From positions 1-38,122 of the forward strand of contig CAKZJB010000160.1 of the NCBI GenBank assembly GCA_936940865.1: a DNA stretch of 38,122 bases, read 5' to 3'. The stretch is from an uncultured Asticcacaulis sp. GTDB lineage: Bacteria; Pseudomonadota; Alphaproteobacteria; Caulobacterales; Caulobacteraceae. The notes beneath the pieces were generated by a model that did no database searches, was not told where the DNA came from, and saw only the letters and a list, made by a program, of their open reading frames with translations. Positions 31,586-38,122 of the stretch are shown piece after piece. How positions within the stretch are numbered: position 1 is the first letter of the stretch; every line of letters begins with the position of its first letter. Made by a program: the position numbers and the translations under genes.

Positions 31586-31602
31586 GCGGGCTCGAAGCCC
31601 GC
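31586..31602 (-). repeat. Stem-loop in the iolA leader
   Basis: Perfect 7-bp arms GCGGGCT (31586-31592) and AGCCCGC (31596-31602) with a 3-base spacer, just upstream of the iolA ribosome site. It may affect translation or mRNA stability; function unknown. Confidence 0.45.
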
Positions 31603-31618
31603 CGTCATTTTCATTTCC

Positions 31619-31651
31619 GGAATAAATATTTCATCTTGTTGTCATTTGCAA
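31619..31651 (-). promoter_or_regulatory. iolA promoter with overlapping IolR-type operator
   Basis: GGAA-TAAATA-TTTC at 31619-31632 is one mismatch from GGAA-N6-TTCC. On the minus strand -35 TTGCAA (31646-31651) is 17 bases from TATTTA (31623-31628), the centre of the operator. This repeats the geometry at iolC. The site is also just upstream of the GH115 promoter. Confidence 0.65.
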
Positions 31652-31666
31652 TGTTCGTTTTATAGT
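31639..31666 (+). promoter_or_regulatory. Promoter of the GH115-phosphatase-GntR operon
   Basis: TTGTCA (31639-31644), 16 bases, TATAGT (31661-31666). It overlaps the iolA promoter on the other strand, so a repressor at 31619-31632 could affect both directions. Confidence 0.55.
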
Positions 31667-31757
31667 GCGCGCGACTTCGGCGCGGACATGCCCGGAAAAA
31701 TACGGTTATAAGAAGAGCGGCGGCGCCCGGCCGCTCCGGAATCAGGGACAAAATGCC

Positions 31758-34526
31758 ATGAGGCCTGTTCTTTGCTTTGTATCGGTGCTGTTCGCCACCG
31801 TGATGACCGCCCTGCCCGCCTGTGCGGATGAAACGGCACTTTACGATGGACACACCGTGGCGGGCATCGTCCATGACGATCGCGGCGCCGGCAAGACCCT
31901 GTCCCTGGCGGCGGATTTGCTGTCGCGTGACCTGACAGCCCTGACGGGCCAGGCGCCCGGGGCCTGCACGAAGGTGTGCATCGTCGTCGGGCTTTACGAT
32001 TCGCCTGTCGTCAAAAAGATCGCAAAAATCGGAAATGTCGACCTCTCCGACCTCAAGGGTCAATGGGAGGTCTATCGTCGCGCCGTGATCAAGAGCCGCG
32101 GCAAGACCTACGTCCTGATCGCCGGTTCTGACCGCCGCGGCGCCGTCTTCGGCACGGTCGACCTGTCGCGGCAGCTGGGCGTTTCGCCGTGGGAATGGTG
32201 GGCCGACGTCACGCCGCGCCACCACGACCGGCTGGCTATCTCCGACGACACGGTCACGTCGAAAACGCCGTCGGTCAAATATCGCGGCATCTTCATCAAT
32301 GACGAGGACTGGGGGCTGGAGCCCTGGGCGGCGAAAACTTTCGATCCCAAGACCGGCAATATCGGCCCGAAGACCTATGCGAAGGTCTTCGAGCTGATGT
32401 GGCGGCTGAAGGCCAATACCCTGTGGCCGGCCATGCACTCGGTCTCGACGCCGTTCTACGGCAATCCCGGCAATGCGCCGCTGGCGGCCGACTATGCCGT
32501 CATCGTCGGCACGTCGCACGCCGAGCCGATGATGCGCAACAACCTGCGCGAATGGGACGAAACGAAGAAGGGCCCCTTCGACTTCACGCGCAACAAGACG
32601 GCCATCCTCGACTACTGGCGCCAGCGCGCGGACCAGGTCAAGGGCTACGACAATATCTATACGGTGGGCCTGCGCGGCATCCACGACGGTCCGATGCAGG
32701 GCGCGTCGACCATGGAGGAACGCAAGACCATCCTGCAAAACGTCATCGGCCTGCAACGCGATATCCTCAGTCAGGTTTACAAAAAGCCCGCCGCCGAAGT
32801 GCCCCAGGTCTACGTCGCCTATCACGAGCTCCAGGAAGCCTACGACGCCGGGCTGAAGGTCCCCGACGACGTGACGCTGATGTGGGCCGACGACAATTAC
32901 GGCTATATCCGCCGTTTTGCCGCGCCGGAGGAAAGAAACCGTTCCGGCGGGTCGGGCGTCTATTATCACCTGTCCTACTGGGGGCGGCCGCACGACTATC
33001 TGTGGCTGGGGACGACGCACCCGGCCCTGATCCGTGAGGAGATGGGCCGCGCCTGGGATCTCAACGCGCGCCGTATCTGGATCGCCAATTCCGGCGACAT
33101 CAAGCCGATCGAATATCTGACGCAGTATTTCCTCGACCTCGCCTTCGACGCCGGCACCTTCAAGGAAACACCGCGCGAGCATCTCAAGGGCTTCATGGCC
33201 GAAACCTTCGGGCCTGACCATGCCGACGAGTTGGCCGGACTGATGCTGCGCTATTACGACCTCGCGTTTGCGCGCCGGCCGGAATTCATGGGCTTCGGCC
33301 AGACCGAGTGGGTCACGCAGAACCGCCATACCGATTTCGTCCAGTCGGACGGCGAGGAGGCGCAGGCGCGTATCGCCGCCTATCAGGCGATCCAGGCCCA
33401 GGCGGAGAAAATCGCCGCCGGCATTCCCGCCGACCGCCGCGATGCGTTTTACGAGCTGGTCCTCTATCCGGTGCGCGCCAGCGCGGAGCTGAATACGCGC
33501 ATCCTGAAGCTCGACCTGGCCGACCTCTATGCCGGCCAGCAGCGGGCGTCGGCCAACGCCTATGTCGATCAGGCCAAAGCCGCGCATGACGGGCTGGTGC
33601 GCGATACCGCTGCCTTCAATGCGCTGCAGAACGGCAAGTGGCAGGGCATGATGGACATGCAGCCGCGCCGCCTGCCCGTCTTCGACGAGCCCGTCTGGCC
33701 GCACTGGTCGGAGTCGAAGAAGGACGGCTGCGACACCGCCCTGTTCGGCCAGTGGTTCAACGACCACAACACCCTGCCCTTCGTTGAAGGCCGCGCCGAA
33801 ACACGGCCGCTGACGCTTTTCGGCTATCGCGCAACCGGCCAGAACTGGTCTCTGAAACAGGGCGCGCAAGGCTTTGCCCTGTCCCAGACCTCGGGGACGC
33901 TGGACGCGGGGAACGCCTATGAACAGCGCCTGACGATCCGTTATGACGGCCGCGAATCATCGGGGGATCACACACTCACGATCGAATGCGGCGGCCAGTC
34001 CCTGCCCGTCTATGTCCGCATCCTGCCGGGCCTGCCTCCAGCCACAGCCATCGAAGACAACCGTATCGTCACCCTGCCGGCCGCGGCGATTGATCCGGGT
34101 ACGGACTGGCAAAAGATCGGGGGGCTGGGCTCGACCGGCGCGGTCCTCCGTGCCCGGCTGGATCTCTCCGGCCAGGGCGCGCCGGCGGTTTACACCTTTG
34201 CCACCTCGACCGAGGTCGGCGGGGCGCTGAAGATTATCGCCCTGCCCACGCATCCGCTCGATCCGGCCAAGGGCGTACGCATCAACATCCAGCTCGACGG
34301 CGGCGCGCCGCAGATGCTCGACCTGTCGACGCTTGGCCGCAGCGACGTCTGGCGGCAGAACGTCCTGACCAACACGGCTGTCGCCACTGTTCCCCTCCGC
34401 CTGCTCAAGGCTGGATCGCACGAACTCAAAATCTATCCGCTCGACCCGGGCGTGACGCTCGACCGCATCGACATCAACCTCGACCGCGCGCCGGGCCATT
34501 ATGGCGCCGAGGAGCCCCAGCCATGA
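31758..34526 (+). CDS. GH115 alpha-glucuronidase
   Basis: 922-residue exported enzyme predicted to release alpha-linked glucuronic acid; characterised members remove alpha-1,2-GlcA or 4-O-methyl-GlcA from xylan. The start at 31758 has AGGGA upstream and begins a signal peptide (MRPVLCFVSVLFATVMTALP, ending ACA). Family segments: LIAGSDRRGAVFGTVDLSRQ, LGVSPWEWWADVTP, KYRGIFINDEDWGLEPWA, MWRLKANTLWPAMHSVSTPF, GTSHAEPMMRNNLREWD, VGLRGIHDGPMQG, MWADDNYGYIRRF and YYHLSYWGRPHDYLWL, then the C-terminal Ig-like region. First gene of an operon with a phosphatase and a GntR regulator. Next to inositol genes, GlcA-alpha-1,2-inositol is a candidate target as well as glucuronoxylan (inference). Confidence 0.95.
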   Translation: MRPVLCFVSVLFATVMTALPACADETALYDGHTVAGIVHDDRGAGKTLSLAADLLSRDLTALTGQAPGACTKVCIVVGLYDSPVVKKIAKIGNVDLSDLKGQWEVYRRAVIKSRGKTYVLIAGSDRRGAVFGTVDLSRQLGVSPWEWWADVTPRHHDRLAISDDTVTSKTPSVKYRGIFINDEDWGLEPWAAKTFDPKTGNIGPKTYAKVFELMWRLKANTLWPAMHSVSTPFYGNPGNAPLAADYAVIVGTSHAEPMMRNNLREWDETKKGPFDFTRNKTAILDYWRQRADQVKGYDNIYTVGLRGIHDGPMQGASTMEERKTILQNVIGLQRDILSQVYKKPAAEVPQVYVAYHELQEAYDAGLKVPDDVTLMWADDNYGYIRRFAAPEERNRSGGSGVYYHLSYWGRPHDYLWLGTTHPALIREEMGRAWDLNARRIWIANSGDIKPIEYLTQYFLDLAFDAGTFKETPREHLKGFMAETFGPDHADELAGLMLRYYDLAFARRPEFMGFGQTEWVTQNRHTDFVQSDGEEAQARIAAYQAIQAQAEKIAAGIPADRRDAFYELVLYPVRASAELNTRILKLDLADLYAGQQRASANAYVDQAKAAHDGLVRDTAAFNALQNGKWQGMMDMQPRRLPVFDEPVWPHWSESKKDGCDTALFGQWFNDHNTLPFVEGRAETRPLTLFGYRATGQNWSLKQGAQGFALSQTSGTLDAGNAYEQRLTIRYDGRESSGDHTLTIECGGQSLPVYVRILPGLPPATAIEDNRIVTLPAAAIDPGTDWQKIGGLGSTGAVLRARLDLSGQGAPAVYTFATSTEVGGALKIIALPTHPLDPAKGVRINIQLDGGAPQMLDLSTLGRSDVWRQNVLTNTAVATVPLRLLKAGSHELKIYPLDPGVTLDRIDINLDRAPGHYGAEEPQP

Positions 34527-36019
34527 AGACGTTTCTCTTTTTGCTCGCTCTGCTGCCCGCCACGGCAATGGCCGCCGACGCCACGAAGAACCCGCAGTTC
34601 GTCGCCGGCCGGGCTGCGCTCGAACAGGCGCTTGACCGCCCCCAACCCGGCCGGCACGCCCGTAACATCATCCTGTTCATCGGCGATGGCATGGGCATCA
34701 ATTCGGTGACCGCAGGACGCATCTTCGCCGGCCAGGCGCGCGGGCTCGACGGCGCCAGCTACAAGCTGTCCTTCGAGACCCTGCCCTTTGGCGGCTTCTC
34801 CAAGACCTATTCCGCCGACAAGCTGGTGACCGACTCGGCCAACGGCATTTCGGCGATCATGACGGGGGTCAAGACGATCAATGCCGCCATCGGGGTCGAC
34901 GACACGGTCAGGACCAAGGACTGCCAAAGCGCCCTTTCCGCCCGCATCGAGACCCTGGCCGAACAGGCCAAGCGCTCGGGCCGCGCCGCCGGCGTCGTCA
35001 CCACGGCAGGCATCACCGACGCGACGCCGGCCGGCGCCTATGGTCACGTGCCGTTCCGCGGCTGGCGCGCCGACGCCGATCTGCCGCCGGACGCGGTCAA
35101 GGCCGGCTGCGTCGACCTGGCGCGGCAACTGGTCGAGGCGCCCGATGCCGTGCGCATGGATCTGGCCTTCGGCGGCGACCTGCAGGACTTCGTGCCCGTG
35201 GGCACCGGTCCCGGCAAACGCGCCGACGGCCGCGACCTGACGAAAACCTGGCTGGCGCGGCCCGGTGCGCGTTACGTCACGGACGCGGGGGCGCTATCGT
35301 CGCTGGCGCCCAGGGGCGGCCCGGTACTGGGGCTGTTCGCGTCCGGCGACCTGCCGTCGCCCGTCGACACCGACCTGCACAAGAACGTGCCGACGCTGGT
35401 AGAAATGACGTCGAAGGCGATCGACATCCTGGCCGCGAAAAAGACCGGCTACTTCCTGCTGGTCGAATCGGCTTCGATCGACAAATGGCACCACGCCAAC
35501 AACGCCTACCGCGCCCTGACCGATGTCGACGAGCTGTCCAAGGCCGTGCGCGCCGCCATGGACAAGACCGATCCGAACGATACCCTGATCATCGTCACCG
35601 CCGATCACAGCCACGGCCTGGTGATTTCGGCGGGATCGTCGCGCGAAGAGCCGATCACCGGGCTGGTGCGCAACCACGGCGTCAACCTTCCCGACGGCAA
35701 TGGTAATCCCCGCACGACCCTGTCCTACGCCACCGGTCCCGGCGGCCCCAGGGACGGCGTCGCCCGCCCCATCCCCGACGAAGCCGCCGCCACGTCACCC
35801 GACTATCGCCAGCCGGCCCTGGTCTATATGGAAAGCGCCCAGCACGCCGGCGAGGACGTGCCGGTCTATTCGCGCGGCCCCGATTCCGACCTGCTGACCG
35901 GGACTTTCGAGTCGAGCTACATCTATCAGGTCATGGCGCATGCCTTTTCGCCGGCTGATGGCCCCAGGCTTGCAAAGCCGGTGAAAACACACAGGCGGAG
36001 GCACGCCCATGGACGATAG
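34523..36019 (+). CDS. Periplasmic alkaline phosphatase, PhoA family
   Basis: 498-residue exported phosphomonoesterase. Signal peptide at residues 1-18 (MKTFLFLLALLPATAMAA). The metal and catalytic residues of E. coli PhoA are recognisable: D55 in FIGDGMG, nucleophile S105 in TDSANGIS, E315/D320/H324 in VESASIDKWHH (same spacing as E322/D327/H331) and D361/H362 in TADHSHG. The C-terminal part has AQHAGEDVPVYSRGP. The start overlaps the GH115 stop (ATGA), so the two are translated together. That coupling suggests it removes phosphate from the same glycan, e.g. inositol phosphate, rather than serving general phosphate supply; no Pho box was seen in front of it. It overlaps the next gene by 11 bases. 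Confidence 0.93.
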   Translation: MKTFLFLLALLPATAMAADATKNPQFVAGRAALEQALDRPQPGRHARNIILFIGDGMGINSVTAGRIFAGQARGLDGASYKLSFETLPFGGFSKTYSADKLVTDSANGISAIMTGVKTINAAIGVDDTVRTKDCQSALSARIETLAEQAKRSGRAAGVVTTAGITDATPAGAYGHVPFRGWRADADLPPDAVKAGCVDLARQLVEAPDAVRMDLAFGGDLQDFVPVGTGPGKRADGRDLTKTWLARPGARYVTDAGALSSLAPRGGPVLGLFASGDLPSPVDTDLHKNVPTLVEMTSKAIDILAAKKTGYFLLVESASIDKWHHANNAYRALTDVDELSKAVRAAMDKTDPNDTLIIVTADHSHGLVISAGSSREEPITGLVRNHGVNLPDGNGNPRTTLSYATGPGGPRDGVARPIPDEAAATSPDYRQPALVYMESAQHAGEDVPVYSRGPDSDLLTGTFESSYIYQVMAHAFSPADGPRLAKPVKTHRRRHAHGR

Positions 36020-36785
36020 TCCCGTAAAGCCCGTACAGGTGGCGCGCGACCGCCGCGCCTACCAGGACATCGGCAAGCACCTGATCGGCCGCATCCGCTC
36101 GGGTGAGTTCGGCGCCACCGGCCGCCTGCCGCCCGAACGGGATCTCGCCCTGTGGTACGATGTCGGCCGCACCGTCATCCGCGACGCCCTGGTCATGCTG
36201 GAAGTCAAGGGTCTGGTCGAGCCGCGCCAGGGCTCGGGCATCTACATCACCAAGCGCGCCTACGACGCAGTCATCGCCGACGAGGCCCGCGTCGAACGCC
36301 CGGCGCCGTGGGACGCCCTGCCGCCGGCCGGCCCGTTCGAGCTGCTGCAGGCTAGACAATGGCTGGAAAGCCACATCGCGCGCCTGGCGGCACACAACGC
36401 CAGCGACGAGGATATGGAGACTATCGAGAAGGCGTACGAGGACCACCGCCGCGCCCATTACGGCGAGCCCAAGGAAAACTACGACATCCGCTTCCACATG
36501 GCGATCGCCCAGGCGACGCAGAACAGTGAGCTGGCGCTTCTGGTCAACCAGCTCTGGCACCGCCGCGACAACAATCCCCTATGGAAGAGCCTGCAGGCGC
36601 ACATCCCCGATCCGCGCTACCGCGACAAGTGGGTACACGACCACGACCAGATCGTCGAAGCCCTGCGCCGCCGCGACGGCGACGGGGCGTTCGTCGCCAT
36701 GTGGAACCATATCGAGAACGTGAAATCGTTCCTGCTGCAGTCGAACGCCTTCAGCGAAGACGGAAGGCCGTCAGGCAAGGGATAG
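36009..36785 (+). CDS. GntR-family regulator, FadR/FCD subfamily, UxuR/ExuR-like
   Basis: 258-residue regulator. N-terminal winged helix at about 17-85 (GRLPPERDLALWYDVGRTVI, then RDALVMLEVKGLVEPRQGSG). C-terminal all-helical FCD ligand domain at about 105-240, with RQWLESHIARLAA, DIRFHMAIAQATQNSEL and HDHDQIVEALRRRDGDGAF providing the usual Asp/His metal-binding residues. The sequence style is that of the UxuR/ExuR uronate regulators. Position after GH115 supports glucuronate or a GlcA-containing fragment as inducer (inference). It overlaps the phosphatase gene by 11 bases and ends 5 bases before the convergent kinase gene. Confidence 0.9.
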   Translation: MDDSPVKPVQVARDRRAYQDIGKHLIGRIRSGEFGATGRLPPERDLALWYDVGRTVIRDALVMLEVKGLVEPRQGSGIYITKRAYDAVIADEARVERPAPWDALPPAGPFELLQARQWLESHIARLAAHNASDEDMETIEKAYEDHRRAHYGEPKENYDIRFHMAIAQATQNSELALLVNQLWHRRDNNPLWKSLQAHIPDPRYRDKWVHDHDQIVEALRRRDGDGAFVAMWNHIENVKSFLLQSNAFSEDGRPSGKG

Positions 36786-36790
36786 GCCCC

Positions 36791-38122
36791 TTATCCTGGC
36801 TCCGAAACCGGTTCGGCATTGACGGGTTGCGTTTCCAGGACAACGGTCATCGCAGACAGCAGGTGCACAGCGTCTATGGGCTTGGCGACGCAAGCCGCCA
36901 TGCCGGCGGCCTTTGCGCAGGCGGTACGATCTGCGGTGACGTCCGCCGTCAAGGCAATTATCGGCATTCCACGAAGGGTCGGATCCGCCCGGACGAGGCG
37001 TGCCGTCTCGAGCCCGTCCAAGTCCGGCATGTTGATATCCATCAACACGACGTCGAAGGCGGCGGCTTTCAGGCTCCGTAACGCCGCCCGGCCGCCTTCG
37101 GCCTCGACGATTTCACAGCCGAGCGGCATCAGAATGGTCCGGACGACCTTGCGGTTTATCGGATGATCATCGACGACAAGAACGCGTAGACCGGCCATAT
37201 CCGCGATCGCGCCTTGCGCGCGGCCGGCATCGGAAATCTCCACGGCCGCCTCGGGTATGCGGGCGAAAAAGGTCATGACGAAGGTCGATCCTTCCCCTTC
37301 CACGCTTTCGGCCGTTACGCCGCCCCCCATCATTTCCGCCAGGGTCCGCGTGATACTGAGCCCCAGCCCCGTTCCGCCGTAGGTTCCGCTGATGGTGGCA
37401 TCCGCCTGGGTAAAGCTTGAAAACAGGCGCGACAGGGCCTGCGGCCCCATGCCGATACCGGCGTCGCGGACGGTGATGGACACCTGCCAGCCATCGCCGG
37501 ACGGAACCCCGTCGATCGCGACCGCTACCTGTCCGCGCGGCGTGAACTTAACAGCGTTCGAAATCAGGTTGGCCAGGCACTGGCGGACACGCAGGGCATC
37601 GAAAATGAGGCTGGACGGCAGGGCATCGGCGACCTTCAGCGTCAGGACGACACCTTTTTCATCGGCGCCAGCTTGGTACAGACGCACGGTCCGGGCGCTG
37701 ATGTCGCGCAGATCCGCCACGGCCGGAACGATTTCGAGCTTTCCGGCTTCGATCTTCGCCGTATCCAGCAGGTCGTTGAGCAGGGTCAGCATGTCGCCGC
37801 CCGACTCGAGCAGGGTATGAACGGCGTCGGACTGGCCCTTGTCGAGCCGGCCGTGCGTCATCGCCCTGGCCATGCCCAGGATACCGGTCAGCGGCGTGCG
37901 CAGTTCGTGGCTGATCACCGACAAAAAGGCGGATTTGGCGGCATTGGCCGATTCCGCGCGGGCGCGCGCCAGTTTCAGGTCGCGGGTGACCCGGCGCAGG
38001 TGCAATACCCAGCCTGCCCCTGCCAGGCAAAGGCCGGCAAAAAGCGCCGCCGCAAGCCCCCAGACAAGGCTGAGCTGTTGCTGCAGCTCGGCCTGCCGCC
38101 GCAGCCGGGCGCTTTCGCTGCG
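36791..38122 (-). CDS. Hybrid sensor histidine kinase, N-terminus missing
   Basis: Membrane sensor kinase with a C-terminal receiver; the frame runs to the window edge, so the start and any sensor domain are outside. 443 residues are visible. In this fragment: a coiled stretch, one membrane helix (about 17-40, LSLVWGLAAALFAGLCLAGA), a short linker, HisKA with H72 in SHELRTPLTG, the ATPase domain (ANLISNAVKFTPRG; DAGIGMG; YGGTGLGLSITRTLAEMMGG) and a receiver with VLVVDDHP and phospho-acceptor D362 in LMDINMPDLDG. No Hpt domain or partner regulator is visible. TTG at 38003-38005 begins an in-frame stretch but lies at the end of the membrane helix and is not the start. Relation to the glycan genes is unknown. 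Confidence 0.93.
   Translation of the reverse strand, partial: RSESARLRRQAELQQQLSLVWGLAAALFAGLCLAGAGWVLHLRRVTRDLKLARARAESANAAKSAFLSVISHELRTPLTGILGMARAMTHGRLDKGQSDAVHTLLESGGDMLTLLNDLLDTAKIEAGKLEIVPAVADLRDISARTVRLYQAGADEKGVVLTLKVADALPSSLIFDALRVRQCLANLISNAVKFTPRGQVAVAIDGVPSGDGWQVSITVRDAGIGMGPQALSRLFSSFTQADATISGTYGGTGLGLSITRTLAEMMGGGVTAESVEGEGSTFVMTFFARIPEAAVEISDAGRAQGAIADMAGLRVLVVDDHPINRKVVRTILMPLGCEIVEAEGGRAALRSLKAAAFDVVLMDINMPDLDGLETARLVRADPTLRGMPIIALTADVTADRTACAKAAGMAACVAKPIDAVHLLSAMTVVLETQPVNAEPVSEPG

Noticed and set aside
31611-33869. Open frame opposite GH115; similar ones at 2915-5062 and 6933-8747
   Set aside because: Same reason: shadows of real genes, no motifs.
31758-34526. Xylan utilisation as the explanation for GH115
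   Set aside because: Not excluded, but no xylanase, xylosidase, xylose or uronate genes are present, while inositol genes surround it; treated as the alternative model.
1-38122. tRNA, rRNA, CRISPR, insertion sequences, integrase or attachment repeats
   Set aside because: Looked for by eye on both strands; none found. Short or degenerate elements could have been missed.

Overview
The window looks like chromosome from a high-G+C alphaproteobacterium, most likely in or near the Caulobacterales (Caulobacter, Asticcacaulis, Phenylobacterium). This rests on two TonB-dependent receptors of the large Caulobacter/Xanthomonas type, an IbpA-IatA-IatP type inositol transporter, a complete iol pathway and an RpiR-type regulator. 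No database was consulted, so the genus is an inference. I saw no rRNA, tRNA, CRISPR array or insertion sequence.

Layout. (1) 1-2605: the 3' part of a TonB receptor. (2) 3014-9686, plus strand: a GlcNAc-oriented operon of a NagX/HGSNAT-like membrane acetyltransferase, a GntR/UTRA regulator, a GH89 alpha-N-acetylglucosaminidase and a GH2 beta-galactosidase-like enzyme. (3) 10254-13352: a second TonB receptor behind a long leader. (4) 13502-19013, minus strand: iolC(fused aldolase domain)-iolD-iolE-iolB, tightly coupled. iolR (minus) and iolG (plus) diverge upstream. (5) 21348-22032: a small, lower-G+C HigB-HigA toxin-antitoxin module. (6) 22035-29942, minus strand: ibpA-iatA-iatP followed by two GH92 alpha-mannosidase genes in one operon. 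(7) 30065-31573, minus: iolA. (8) 31758-36785, plus: GH115 alpha-glucuronidase, PhoA-type alkaline phosphatase and an FCD-type GntR regulator, transcribed divergently from iolA. (9) 36791-38122, minus: a hybrid sensor kinase cut by the window edge.

How it fits together. The predicted glycosidases and the phosphatase carry export signals. Inositol import and breakdown are complete: periplasmic binding protein, ABC transporter, then IolG, IolE, IolD, IolB, IolC, the fused aldolase domain and IolA. Together the activities (beta-Gal, alpha-GlcN/GlcNAc, alpha-GlcA, alpha-Man, phosphate, inositol) match, bond by bond, the head group of plant glycosyl inositol phosphorylceramides, described as (Gal-)GlcN(Ac)-alpha-GlcA-alpha-inositol-phosphate with mannose or galactose additions. 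I propose the window is a utilisation locus for such inositol-glycans. Head groups would enter through the TonB receptors, be N-acetylated, trimmed and dephosphorylated in the periplasm, and the freed inositol imported and catabolised. Fungal mannosylinositol lipids, GPI anchors, mycobacterial PIMs or plain co-location of hemicellulose and inositol genes are the alternatives.

Regulation. Sites resembling GGAA-N6-TTCC, the motif described for RpiR-type IolR proteins, occur at iolC, iolR/iolG and iolA/GH115, and in weaker form before both plus-strand loci in the left half. This suggests that IolR links inositol catabolism with at least some of the glycosidase genes.
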